Below, in pieces: positions 51,862-60,794 of a DNA stretch of 64,000 nt. This stretch comes from CAZVWQ01 sp964631275 (lineage in GTDB: Bacteria; Patescibacteriota; JACMRA01). The stretch covers positions 16,122-80,121 of the forward strand of contig CAZVWQ010000005.1 in NCBI GenBank assembly GCA_964631275.1, in the 5' to 3' direction. Position 1 is the stretch's first letter. Every line of letters begins with the position of its first letter. A model generated the notes under the pieces. The model saw only the letters and a list, made by a program, of their open reading frames with translations. It searched no databases and had not been told where the DNA came from. Position numbers and translations under genes: made by a program.

Positions 51862-54162
51862 ATGATTCAAGATTACAGACCTCATCGACATAATCTTAGT
51901 TATGGTTATTCAGCTACCAATAAAAAGCCAAAAAGAAAATCCAAATTTGATCGTAGACCTCTTGGTCAAAGGATTAGCGAAGCTAAAATCTGGGCAAAAG
52001 TTTTGACTTTTATTCTTAGAATCTTACTTTTACCTTTTTTACCTTTTGTTTGGATACTCAAAAAAATCTTTGAGCAAGCCCATAAGAGTCTCTATGGATC
52101 AGAGTTCGTAATTAAGGCAGGATTTGTTTTTTTATTTGTTGCAATTGTTTTTAGGTTAGCTCAGCTACAGATACCAGCCTTTGCTAATTTTGTTAGATAT
52201 ACTCCAGTTTTTGATAATTTGCAAGTCTCTACACTTAATCGAACGGGAACTTATGTCAATATTGCTCGAGCCAAAAGAGGTCAAATATATATCCAAGATC
52301 GCAATCAAGGAACAGATAGCATACCTGTAACTAATACTATTATCCAAAAAAATTTATTTATTGATCCAGATAATCTATATAAACAAATCGAAAATGGAAT
52401 TAGCTTAGAAGAAGTAATTTATGAAATTTCAGCTAATCTAAATATTCCTTATACAGAAACCTATAACAAAATTGTTAATGAATTAAACAAACAAAAATTA
52501 TCTAAATTTAGTGTAATCTACGAAAATCTAAACGAAGATCAGCTTAGTAGATTGAGTTTTATGAGAAAAAATGATAGTGATCTAAATAAAAAATTCAGGT
52601 TTAGTTTTTGGCTCGGTGTTGATCAAAAACAAAATAGATCTTATCCAGAAAAAGAAATGTTAGCGTCTACTATTGGCTATACCCCTAATTACATGGTAGG
52701 TACAAAAGAAATCGAACAAAGATTTAGGCAATGTTTTCAGATGGTTAGAGATAATCAACTTAGCGGTACTGACCCAGGAGAATATTTGGTTGGAACTTAT
52801 GGAATCGAACAAAAATACTGCTCAGTGCTAGGAGGTCGTAATGGAATTCAATTCAGTGAAGAAGTTCCTAGAATAGATGGTTCTGATATTTATTTAACTA
52901 TAGACAAAAATATTCAAAGACAAGCCGAAAATATACTAGCCGAATCTATAAAGAAAAACACCAGCGAGCAAGGACGACCAAGAGATGGTAGTATAATTGT
53001 AATGGAAGCAAAAACTGGTAAAATTAGAGCGATGGCTTCTTGGCCTACCTTTGATCCCAATATATATGAAGATTATTGGAATCCTAACTCGCAAAAATTT
53101 AATCCAGATGCTTTTCGTAACGTGGCTACTAATGTAGATTATGATCCTGGGTCAGTAATGAAACCTTTAACAGTTGCGGCTGCTCTTAATGTATATCAAT
53201 CAGAAGTCTATGAGGATAGTAAAAGAAAAGGTATTCAAAGTAATTTTAGGTTTGAAGACTACGATTCAAAAGGAAAAGCTTATTCAGAATTGGATGGAAA
53301 TGTTAAATACATTAGAAATGCTAACTCTAGAAGTTATCAAGCAGCAGGTTCGTTACCACTCAAAAATTGTATTAGAGATTCTATTAATACCTGCATTGCA
53401 GATATTGTAGACGAGACTGGGGCTAGACAACTAAAAAGTTATTTTGAAAACAGATTTAAGTTTGGAGAACAAACAGCAATTAGCCTTCCTGGAGATGAAT
53501 ATGGGAATACCAGAAATTTTGAAAAAGATATTAATTGTCCTATTTGTTATGCTAATATGGGATTTGGTCAAGGTTTTACAGCCTCTCCTATCCAAGTTAT
53601 TAGAGCTTATAGCGCATTAGCTAATGATGGGGTTATGGTTGAGCCATATTTAGTTGAAAAAATAAAACATCAAGATGGTAGCATTGATACTGGTATTTCT
53701 GAGTCTTCTATAATCAGAAAAGAAGCTAATCAGAGAGTCCTCAGAGAAGATGTAAGTAATTTAATGAAAGAATACATGGTTTCAGTTATTGATGAAGGTT
53801 TTTTGGGAGAAAAACCAAGCCCAGCTAAGGTTAATGGCTACACTTTGGCTGGTAAGACTGGAACATCAGAGGTTAACAGACCAATCATAAAAAAAGATAT
53901 TAATGGTAAACCATTAGTTGATGCAGAAGGTAAAATAATTAGCGAACCCTGTGATTATCGATGTAATCGTGAAAAAGGTATTTATGATCACTCTTTTGTT
54001 GGTTTTGGACCTGTAGATGATCCTCAGTTTATAGTTCTAGTTAAGATCTCAGAACCTAATAAAGGAGAAGTTCAAAATTTTTCTTCTACAACCACTGCGG
54101 CTCCTTTTGGAGAAATAATGGAATATGTCTTGTCCTATTATAATGTCCCACGAAAAAAATAA
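51862..54162 (+). CDS. class B penicillin-binding protein (FtsI/PBP2-type transpeptidase)
   Basis: Cross-links peptidoglycan peptides during division or elongation. A basic cytosolic start is followed by two hydrophobic stretches: about 50-65, and the membrane anchor at about 85-103 (AGFVFLFVAIVFRLAQL). The extracellular pedestal has the AKRGQIYIQDR entry motif. The transpeptidase domain has SVMK (Ser about 431), SIN (about 507) and KTG (about 665), the three catalytic motifs in order. The C-terminus ends soon after the domain with no PASTA repeat. Numbering is from the ATG at 51862; a TTG at 51850 would add four residues. No mraY, mur or fts cluster surrounds it. Confidence 0.92.
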   Translation: MIQDYRPHRHNLSYGYSATNKKPKRKSKFDRRPLGQRISEAKIWAKVLTFILRILLLPFLPFVWILKKIFEQAHKSLYGSEFVIKAGFVFLFVAIVFRLAQLQIPAFANFVRYTPVFDNLQVSTLNRTGTYVNIARAKRGQIYIQDRNQGTDSIPVTNTIIQKNLFIDPDNLYKQIENGISLEEVIYEISANLNIPYTETYNKIVNELNKQKLSKFSVIYENLNEDQLSRLSFMRKNDSDLNKKFRFSFWLGVDQKQNRSYPEKEMLASTIGYTPNYMVGTKEIEQRFRQCFQMVRDNQLSGTDPGEYLVGTYGIEQKYCSVLGGRNGIQFSEEVPRIDGSDIYLTIDKNIQRQAENILAESIKKNTSEQGRPRDGSIIVMEAKTGKIRAMASWPTFDPNIYEDYWNPNSQKFNPDAFRNVATNVDYDPGSVMKPLTVAAALNVYQSEVYEDSKRKGIQSNFRFEDYDSKGKAYSELDGNVKYIRNANSRSYQAAGSLPLKNCIRDSINTCIADIVDETGARQLKSYFENRFKFGEQTAISLPGDEYGNTRNFEKDINCPICYANMGFGQGFTASPIQVIRAYSALANDGVMVEPYLVEKIKHQDGSIDTGISESSIIRKEANQRVLREDVSNLMKEYMVSVIDEGFLGEKPSPAKVNGYTLAGKTGTSEVNRPIIKKDINGKPLVDAEGKIISEPCDYRCNREKGIYDHSFVGFGPVDDPQFIVLVKISEPNKGEVQNFSSTTTAAPFGEIMEYVLSYYNVPRKK

Positions 54163-54741
54163 ATATAAAAAATTACTTGTTTAGTTTTGATTTATAGTAA
54201 ATCTTCGTACTAACTAGAAAATTCTTTTTTAGAATTTGATTCAAAAAATAATAGAATCATGCTTTAGTCAAACGAATAATACCATTTCGCCATAAATTAT
54301 TTACTATGATATGAGACGGTTTTACCTTAAAAAACTAAACTTTTTCTCTGAATTTTTTGGAATAGTTTCATAGTCATCCACTACTCAAACTAGATGGTCT
54401 GTCACCCTGAACTTATTTTAGGATCCTTATGAATAAAATAAGAATACAAATTGCAAGTGTCTAGTTGGTCTATCGAATTGCTATATAACAAATTGATATA
54501 AGATGCTTTTACTAGATTGAAACCTCTATTTTTAGGTATCAAGCATATATACCAAACGCTAACTAAATGATGATTTAACTAAAAGTTTTAGTTTGCTCAA
54601 ATAAGGAAAACAGAGTCAGAAAAACTCACTAATTAGTTAAGAATTTAGCTTAAATAAAAGATCTATTCCTTACAAAGAGCCAAATTTAGGGTAATAGTAA
54701 ACGGGTTAGGTATAGAGGCAAAATTAGCAATTGTAATTAAT
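54163..54741. repeat. gap with J fragment, C and A repeats
   Basis: A diverged family J end near 54440-54487 (GTCTAGTTGGTCTATCGAAT, then GCTATATA), a family C element 54548-54652 (minus) abutting a partial family A at 54653-54714 (minus). The first 270 bases show nothing recognisable. Confidence 0.5.
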
Positions 54742-55413
54742 TTATTCAAAGTTGTTATGATAAGGGGTATATCCAGTAGTTTTTTTATTAAATTCAAGAA
54801 TTTTCCTTTTGTTTAGTAATTGTTCTAGGTTATCTGGACAAAAAGAAATTAGAGGAATTAGAATTATACCTAAAGCCAAACCAATAAAAGATGATATTAT
54901 TAGACTAGTTATTAGAAGTATTGTTAATATAAGTTTTATTTTTATAAAAAGATTAATTTTTTTCCATATTTCTTCAATTTCAAAAAAAATCAAAGTGGAG
55001 GTGAATATGATTATAAATTCAGCGTAAAATAAACCATTAGGTAGAATTTTTTTTTGTCCTATCTGTACAAATTCTTGAAAGAAAAGACCATACAAAAGAT
55101 AAGCAGAAAATAAACCAAAAAGACCTAAATAAAAAAGTATATTTATTTCTGTTTCGTCATCAAAAAAATAATAAGCTAAACCAATAATTAAAGAATTAAC
55201 TAAAGCAAACAGACTAAGGTGAAATAAGACTACAGAACTAAAAAAGTTTTCTGATAAAGAAACTGATTGACATACTCCAACTTGACAAAAGGTACTACCT
55301 AAAACCCAAGAAAAAACCAAAATATAACTCCCGGATAAGAAGTATTGAAAACTACGAAGAACTTTTTGTAAATCGTATAGCCTAGGTTGTAGATGAGTCT
55401 TGCTATCAATCAC
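54742..55413 (-). CDS. hypothetical polytopic membrane protein
   Basis: 223 residues with about six transmembrane segments: 25-43, 61-83 (VVLFHLSLFALVNSLIIGLA), 91-112 (ILFYLGLFGLFSAYLLYGLF), 127-143, 155-175 and 176-191. Cysteines in FCQVGVCQS between the first two helices could be outside the cell. No family recognised. Neighbours on both sides are cell-wall and surface genes. Confidence 0.6.
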   Translation of the reverse strand: MIDSKTHLQPRLYDLQKVLRSFQYFLSGSYILVFSWVLGSTFCQVGVCQSVSLSENFFSSVVLFHLSLFALVNSLIIGLAYYFFDDETEINILFYLGLFGLFSAYLLYGLFFQEFVQIGQKKILPNGLFYAEFIIIFTSTLIFFEIEEIWKKINLFIKIKLILTILLITSLIISSFIGLALGIILIPLISFCPDNLEQLLNKRKILEFNKKTTGYTPYHNNFE

Positions 55414-55593
55414 AAGTCTTTGTTTATCTTATTTAATTTACAATTAATTAAAATCTTCTTTGGATTAAGTAACAGTAATAAAGTATATACTATAATTATT
55501 CTTCTTGCAAGATTATCAAAAATATGCTTATCTCAATGAATAGTTATTATTAAATATGAATTTATTTTAACTTTTTGACTTTTATTAGTTAGA

Positions 55594-55622
55594 TTGCTCA
55601 AAAAAGTCTTTTATGATAGAAT
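55594..55622 (+). promoter_or_regulatory. putative promoter for the 585-residue membrane protein
   Basis: TTGCTC (55594-55599), 17 bases, TAGAAT (55617-55622), 40 bases before the ATG at 55662. Confidence 0.45.
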
Positions 55623-55661
55623 TTAGGTTGGATTTTTCTGTTTTGGGTTATTACAATTAAG

Positions 55662-57419
55662 ATGCAAAAACGTAAAGAAATATATAACCTGTTTGTTAAT
55701 CATTCCGTAAGTGGTTTGGATTTTTGTTTGCAAATTGATAGCAAACAGCCTGGTCCACATTCGCTTTTTTTGCTTTCAGTTGATGGTAGAGAGCAGTCAG
55801 CTACTGAGATAGTAAGCGATCTTTATAGAGAGCATTTAGCAAAAGAATTTTTTATTAAAAAAGGAAAAGTAAGTTTTGTTTTAGCTAATGCCGAGGCTTT
55901 TTTGTATAACCAGCCTTTCATAGAAGAAGACTTAAATAATGCTTTTTGGTATACTCCTAATAATACTTATGAAGGCAGAAGAGCCTCTGAAATTCGTAAT
56001 TTTTTGATCCGCAATCAAGATGTTAGCAATGTCTATCGAATTTTTCCATCTTTATATGATCGTGAAGAAGACTTGGTCTATCTATCCAAAGAACAACAAG
56101 TTATTAATCTAAAAGATCTAAAAAAGGCTAAATTTAGACATCAAGAAAAATCAACCCGTTTGAAAGTAAAAAATCTAGAAAAGACCTCTAAAGATAACCC
56201 TCAGTCCAGTCTTATTAATGAAATTGAAAATTTTGGAGCTGATTTTTTGGTAACTCAGATAGGTACAGATAAAAATCAAAAATCTGCAGATAGGATTTAT
56301 GATAAATATGAACAAGTTATTGATCATCATCACGGAATTTATAGAAGGTCTAATGTTGGTTATTTATGGTGGCTTTTATTTTTATTGCTTTTATTACTAA
56401 TATTACTTTTGCTTTGTTTATTTTTTGTAGATTGTAGAATTAAAAATAACCTTTATAGACCTTATTTAATAACCAAAGAAGAAAGATTAGATTTTCAAAG
56501 GCTAACATTGCCTAATTTACCTTCTCCTAATTTGACTAGGGTTAAACCAGGAAATTATTGGAATATTAGAGATGAATTTTATACTAACAAACCTGTGGAT
56601 ACTTATGAATATAACGGTAGTTTATATCTAACTGGCATAAGTTATACTGGCGAAACATATACAATTAGAAGTCAGGAAGAAAATCTTTATCAAAATCCTA
56701 ACTGGGAAGTTCTAAATTCTGATAATCAAGAAAATCAAAGGTTAAATTATGGAATTGATTCGATAATTTTAGATAATCAGATAGTTCAAGCTTCTGTTGA
56801 TTTTTATGAAGAGAATGTACTAATTAGATCTTCAAAAGACGGACAAAATTATACTGACTGGTCAAATAAAAACTTACCTGATTTGCAGACTTCTACTAAG
56901 GTTAGCTTGGCTAGCTTTAATGAGAAAATTATTATTTTAGCTATAAACAAAGAAAATAAAAAGCTATATCAGTCCGAATCTTATGATCTTGAGACTTGGT
57001 CTAATTGGCAAGAGGTTTTTGACCAAACAGTCAAGGTTTATCCTAACCAAGTTGTTATAAATAATACCCTATATCAATATATAATTAGTGATTCTGATAA
57101 CAAAATATACCAAAGATCAACTGAAGATAATAGTATTTGGACCGAATGGTCTAGTGTATCTATAACTATAGAAGATACTGAAGGTTTAGCAACTTCTAAT
57201 ATTGAAGGTTTGATTTATCAATCTTATATATCTGATTTTGGAGTTGTTTATGAGAGATCAAGCAAAGATATGAAGTTTTGGTCTCAGTGGGAACCAAAGA
57301 CTGGTAGCACTAACTTTAAACAAATAAGTAGCATTATTAAGTACAAAAACAATAATCTTAAATTTGTGATTGGAGGTGATGGTAGAATTTACTATAGAGA
57401 GTTTATAGAGTTTTTTTGA
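55662..57419 (+). CDS. single-pass membrane protein: cytosolic domain plus extracellular lectin-like propeller repeats
   Basis: 585 residues. Residues 1-230 form a soluble domain with no signal peptide (SGLDFCLQIDSKQPGPHSLF, FLVTQIGTDKNQ) ending in HHHGIYRRS. A single Leu-rich transmembrane helix lies at about 233-256. Positive charges before it place the N-terminus inside. The outside part (257-585) contains at least four repeats of the form (Y/I)(Q/E/R)(R/S)S.D...W(S/T).W (RSSKDGQNYTDWS, SESYDLETWSNW, RSTEDNSIWTEWS, RSSKDMKFWSQW), typical of sialidase- or lectin-type beta-propellers. It ends in TGA. Neither half belongs to a family I can name; a sensor or adhesin is plausible. Confidence 0.7.
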   Translation: MQKRKEIYNLFVNHSVSGLDFCLQIDSKQPGPHSLFLLSVDGREQSATEIVSDLYREHLAKEFFIKKGKVSFVLANAEAFLYNQPFIEEDLNNAFWYTPNNTYEGRRASEIRNFLIRNQDVSNVYRIFPSLYDREEDLVYLSKEQQVINLKDLKKAKFRHQEKSTRLKVKNLEKTSKDNPQSSLINEIENFGADFLVTQIGTDKNQKSADRIYDKYEQVIDHHHGIYRRSNVGYLWWLLFLLLLLLILLLLCLFFVDCRIKNNLYRPYLITKEERLDFQRLTLPNLPSPNLTRVKPGNYWNIRDEFYTNKPVDTYEYNGSLYLTGISYTGETYTIRSQEENLYQNPNWEVLNSDNQENQRLNYGIDSIILDNQIVQASVDFYEENVLIRSSKDGQNYTDWSNKNLPDLQTSTKVSLASFNEKIIILAINKENKKLYQSESYDLETWSNWQEVFDQTVKVYPNQVVINNTLYQYIISDSDNKIYQRSTEDNSIWTEWSSVSITIEDTEGLATSNIEGLIYQSYISDFGVVYERSSKDMKFWSQWEPKTGSTNFKQISSIIKYKNNNLKFVIGGDGRIYYREFIEFF

Positions 57420-57470
57420 TTGCTTTAAATAAAAAATAACTCGACTGGTCGGTATAAAAATATATATAAT

Positions 57471-57499
57471 TTGATAATAATTTATTTTTGTGCTATGAT
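57471..57499 (+). promoter_or_regulatory. putative promoter for the 783-residue surface protein
   Basis: TTGATA (57471-57476), 17 bases, TATGAT (57494-57499). The ATG at 57622 gives a leader of about 115 bases. Confidence 0.45.
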
Positions 57500-57621
57500 T
57501 AATATAACTTTAAGTATTACCTTACTTTAAATTAAAACTTTAAACTTTTCTTTTAATTATAGTTTTTTATAAGTTTTTGTTTCCTTTCTATTTTTAATAT
57601 TTTACACTTCTAATACAAATT

Positions 57622-59973
57622 ATGAAAAAATCTCCAAAAAAAAATAGTTTCTATAATTCACCTGTTAATATATTTAATAAAATTAAAAATCCTAGTTTAC
57701 GAGGTTTTACTGCTGGTTTGGTTTCTGCGGTATTATTTATTACTGGGGCTGGTATGATTTCAGTTTCTATTTTGTCAGCACCACCAGTAATCACTCTCAA
57801 CCAAGATACTCCAAGTTTTACAAGCGACCCTTCCCCAAGCATAAGAATAACTTCTGACCAAGAGGGTGTAATTTCTTATACAGGTGCTTGTTTAGGTTCT
57901 GAAAATTCTATTTCTTCAAGTCAGGTAGGTAGTGTAGTCGAGATAGTATTATTAAATAATTCTGGAACTGCTTTTAGTGATGGTGGCCCTTATAGTGGCT
58001 GTCAGATAACTATTACTAATACAGCAAATGAAGCTACTACGATTACACTTAGTAATTTTACTGTTGATACCACAGCCCCTTTAATTATCATTAATGACAA
58101 TATAAGCGGTAATCAAGTGGCTAGTGAAACTGTTAGTGCAGATATTACTGACACAAATATTTTTTCTGTTGAGTATGGTTTGATCCCTAGTGCTGTTTGT
58201 AATGCTTCAACTTTTACACCCATCGGTGGGTATGTTTCAGGTAGTACTTTAACTCTTTCAGACAGCTTATTTAATGGTAATTATTTATGCTTTAGAGCTG
58301 TAGATTTAGCTGGTAACGTAACTTACCAAAACACTAGTAATTTTCTTAATTTAAGTCAGACTGGTCCATTGCTAGAGTTTAATAACCCAGTAAGCTCTAG
58401 GCCTGTACAGACCGATACAGTTTCGGTAAATATTCCAAATGTTGATGCGACTGAATTAAGCTATACATTTGTTGATAACACTGTTTGTAATAGTTCTAGC
58501 TTTATAGGTGGAATTCCAATTAGTCTTAGCTCTCCACAGGTGGTTGTTTCTGATCAAAATAACAATGGTAGATTTATTTGTTTTAGGGCAGTTAATGCTA
58601 GCAATGAAGAGACTTATTTAGTTTCTCCAACCCCTATGAATATCGATCTTACTAGTCCACAAGTTTCAGTTGGCAACGGCAACGGTAATAATAATTTTGG
58701 ACCTAATCATGATAGCCAAGTACAAGGTACAATTAATGTCTATGGAAGCGTAACTGATAATAATGGCTTGGTAGGATATTCTATTAGAGTTTTGCCAGTT
58801 GGTTCTACAGATAATATAAATACTTGCCCTGCTTTGACTTCAACTACACCCAGTGAAATTTATAGTTGCGGTAATTATGTGTATATAGAAAACTCTTTAA
58901 ATCCTTTAGAGCCAGGTTTTTTGGATCAGATTATAGCTAATATTGACACTACTCAATTTGCTGATGGTGATTATGAAATTATTATTTCAGGGATCGATGA
59001 AGCTGAGAATCTAGCTAGTGATTCTAGTATTACTGTGACTGTAGATAATACTAATCCTGATACTTTTGCAGTTGTTGGTTATGATGCTTGCTCAGAAAAT
59101 CGTAGCCCAGGTAGTGAGTTGCTCACTTGGCAAGAGTCTAGTGACCCTAATTTTAGTAGTTATGAGATAGTTTGGGCATATGATTCTAACAATACATATG
59201 CAGATAGCAATCCTTATAGAAACGCTTATTTAGCAGCTACTATTACCCAAGCTCAAGCTGGCGATCCTAATTTTGTTTTCCCTGATAATTTTAGATATAA
59301 TTCTAGCAATCCTGCCGAGGCTCCATATTTTATTGATAATGGTGACGGAACCATTAGTTTTATGAATCCAGGACCTTATCCAATTGGTGAAGGAGATGTT
59401 TATTTTAGAGTTTATGGAATTGATAATTCTGGAAACAGAACTTTAATAGATACTCCTAATAATCAAAATTATATTCCTACAGAGTTTGCTAGTTCTTGTA
59501 GTAATGATGCTGATAACCCTAATAATTCAGGTGATGATTCTAACGGAAATATAAATATAAATATTGAAATTAATAACAACTACGATAACACTAATACAAA
59601 TACCAATACAGGAGGCGATAACAGCAATACAGGAGGTGATAATACCAATACAGGAGGCGATAACAGCAACAGTAATACCAATAATCTTAACGCTAACGGG
59701 GAAAATACCCCTCTTGGATTTGGCGATGGTGGTGCTAAATTTGGTAATAACAATAATAATAATAATAATGGTAACAACGAAGCTGATAGTGATACAAATA
59801 ATAATACCCTAGAAGGCCAGACAAGTAACTTAAATAATACAGTCAGGACTGGAGGTGGAGCAATGGATGGACGTTTTTTTGCTGGAGTATTGTTAGTTAT
59901 TATGGGTCTTAGTTTAATGATAGCTTTCAATCTTAATCAAAGAAATATAGTTGAAAAAAAAGTACAACTGTAA
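57622..59973 (+). CDS. large surface protein with Asn/Gly/Asp linker and RTGGG-TM tail
   Basis: 783 residues. A signal anchor at about 28-53 (GFTAGLVSAVLFITGAGMIS) is followed by Ig-like beta domains at about 54-640 with regular paired cysteines (GACLGS, SGCQIT, AVCNAS, YLCFRAVDLAGN, FICFRAVNASNE). Repeated phrases such as DNTNPDTF and DTTAPLI are typical of bacterial Ig-like modules. An Asn/Gly/Asp-rich linker at about 640-735 follows, including three 21-base repeats (59605-59667). The end is VRTGGGAMDG (741-750), a hydrophobic helix and a basic tail. The same RTGGG-helix-basic tail ends the 1545-residue protein at 14700, which suggests a common anchoring route. Function unknown; probable adhesin or coat protein. 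Confidence 0.78.
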   Translation: MKKSPKKNSFYNSPVNIFNKIKNPSLRGFTAGLVSAVLFITGAGMISVSILSAPPVITLNQDTPSFTSDPSPSIRITSDQEGVISYTGACLGSENSISSSQVGSVVEIVLLNNSGTAFSDGGPYSGCQITITNTANEATTITLSNFTVDTTAPLIIINDNISGNQVASETVSADITDTNIFSVEYGLIPSAVCNASTFTPIGGYVSGSTLTLSDSLFNGNYLCFRAVDLAGNVTYQNTSNFLNLSQTGPLLEFNNPVSSRPVQTDTVSVNIPNVDATELSYTFVDNTVCNSSSFIGGIPISLSSPQVVVSDQNNNGRFICFRAVNASNEETYLVSPTPMNIDLTSPQVSVGNGNGNNNFGPNHDSQVQGTINVYGSVTDNNGLVGYSIRVLPVGSTDNINTCPALTSTTPSEIYSCGNYVYIENSLNPLEPGFLDQIIANIDTTQFADGDYEIIISGIDEAENLASDSSITVTVDNTNPDTFAVVGYDACSENRSPGSELLTWQESSDPNFSSYEIVWAYDSNNTYADSNPYRNAYLAATITQAQAGDPNFVFPDNFRYNSSNPAEAPYFIDNGDGTISFMNPGPYPIGEGDVYFRVYGIDNSGNRTLIDTPNNQNYIPTEFASSCSNDADNPNNSGDDSNGNININIEINNNYDNTNTNTNTGGDNSNTGGDNTNTGGDNSNSNTNNLNANGENTPLGFGDGGAKFGNNNNNNNNGNNEADSDTNNNTLEGQTSNLNNTVRTGGGAMDGRFFAGVLLVIMGLSLMIAFNLNQRNIVEKKVQL
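59605..59667 (+). repeat. three 21-base tandem repeats encoding NTGGDN(S/T)
   Basis: AATACAGGAGGCGATAACAG-type units at 59605-59625, 59626-59646 and 59647-59667, in frame in the linker of the surface protein; likely variable in copy number. Confidence 0.8.
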
Positions 59974-60794
59974 GTTCTTAAAATACTAGATAAATTTTAT
60001 AAGGTTTTTATGAGACAAGTAGTTATATCAGTTACACTTGCAACTTTGATAATTATCTTTTAGCGACCAAATAATTAGTTTGTTTAGGAGTTGTTTTTAC
60101 CCAAAAGTTTGATAAAAGTCTGGGTATAAAAATATCTTTTCACAGGTTTAAGCTGTAATTTTTTTAAAGAAAAAGATAGTTACTTTAACAAAAACCTCGT
60201 TTTTTTAAGTGCATTTTTTGTAAGAATTTTTAAAAAAGTAGATTATTACTAGCTTATTTAAGGTATTGACAAGAATGAGTTTATTTGTTGCCTTTAAAAG
60301 AAGCTAAAAACATTTTTAATAAAACGTAACAAAGTAAAATTTTTGTAAATTTATTGTCTAAAAGTTTGTTCCAGGCTATAACCTTGTAATAGTCTTGTTT
60401 CGAAATCTTTCAAAAAGGTTTAATTTTTTCTATTAAACAAAATAAAAATAGTATTTTTGTATAATTTATTTGAGTATTTTTACTTATAATGAAGATAAAC
60501 AAAAAACAAGTTAAGTTATTTATTTGAGTATTTAGGCAAGATTTTTTGTAATTTATTATATTTTAACTTTTTTTAATTAGTGCTTTTTTCTTAATCTACC
60601 TTATCTAAAAAGTGATTTAAAAATTCATTTAGTAGAGCTTTTGTATTGGTTATTCTTTTAGATTAGTCAAGTTAATTAAAGTTTTTGCTAATAAAATTTT
60701 GACTATATTTTAGAGATAGGCTATCAGATTTAGGTTAAATTAAACCAACTCATATAAATTTAGGTGAAGCTAGATTTTTTTATATTTAATTAAT
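59974..60794. repeat. 821-base gap with a family H repeat
   Basis: A family H element lies at about 60389-60535 (TAGTCTTGTTTCGAAATC onward). A possible uvrA promoter is at 60699-60727. The first 400 bases have no repeat I can match and no coding signal beyond a 17-codon hydrophobic ORF at 60010, which I do not consider real. Confidence 0.45.
60699..60727 (+). promoter_or_regulatory. possible uvrA promoter
   Basis: TTGACT (60699-60704), 17 bases, TATCAG (60722-60727), 68 bases before the ATG. The -10 is a poor match. Confidence 0.3.

Noticed and set aside
6316..57419. Alternative genetic code with TGA as Gly or Trp, as in some CPR groups
   Set aside because: Dozens of long frames contain no internal TGA, conserved Gly and Trp positions use GGN and TGG, and TGA ends the FemX-like gene (6316-6318) and the 585-residue gene (57417-57419).
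59580..59930. 116-codon minus-strand ORF rich in Leu/Pro/Val
   Set aside because: It is the antisense reading of the Asn/Gly/Asp-rich linker of the surface protein.
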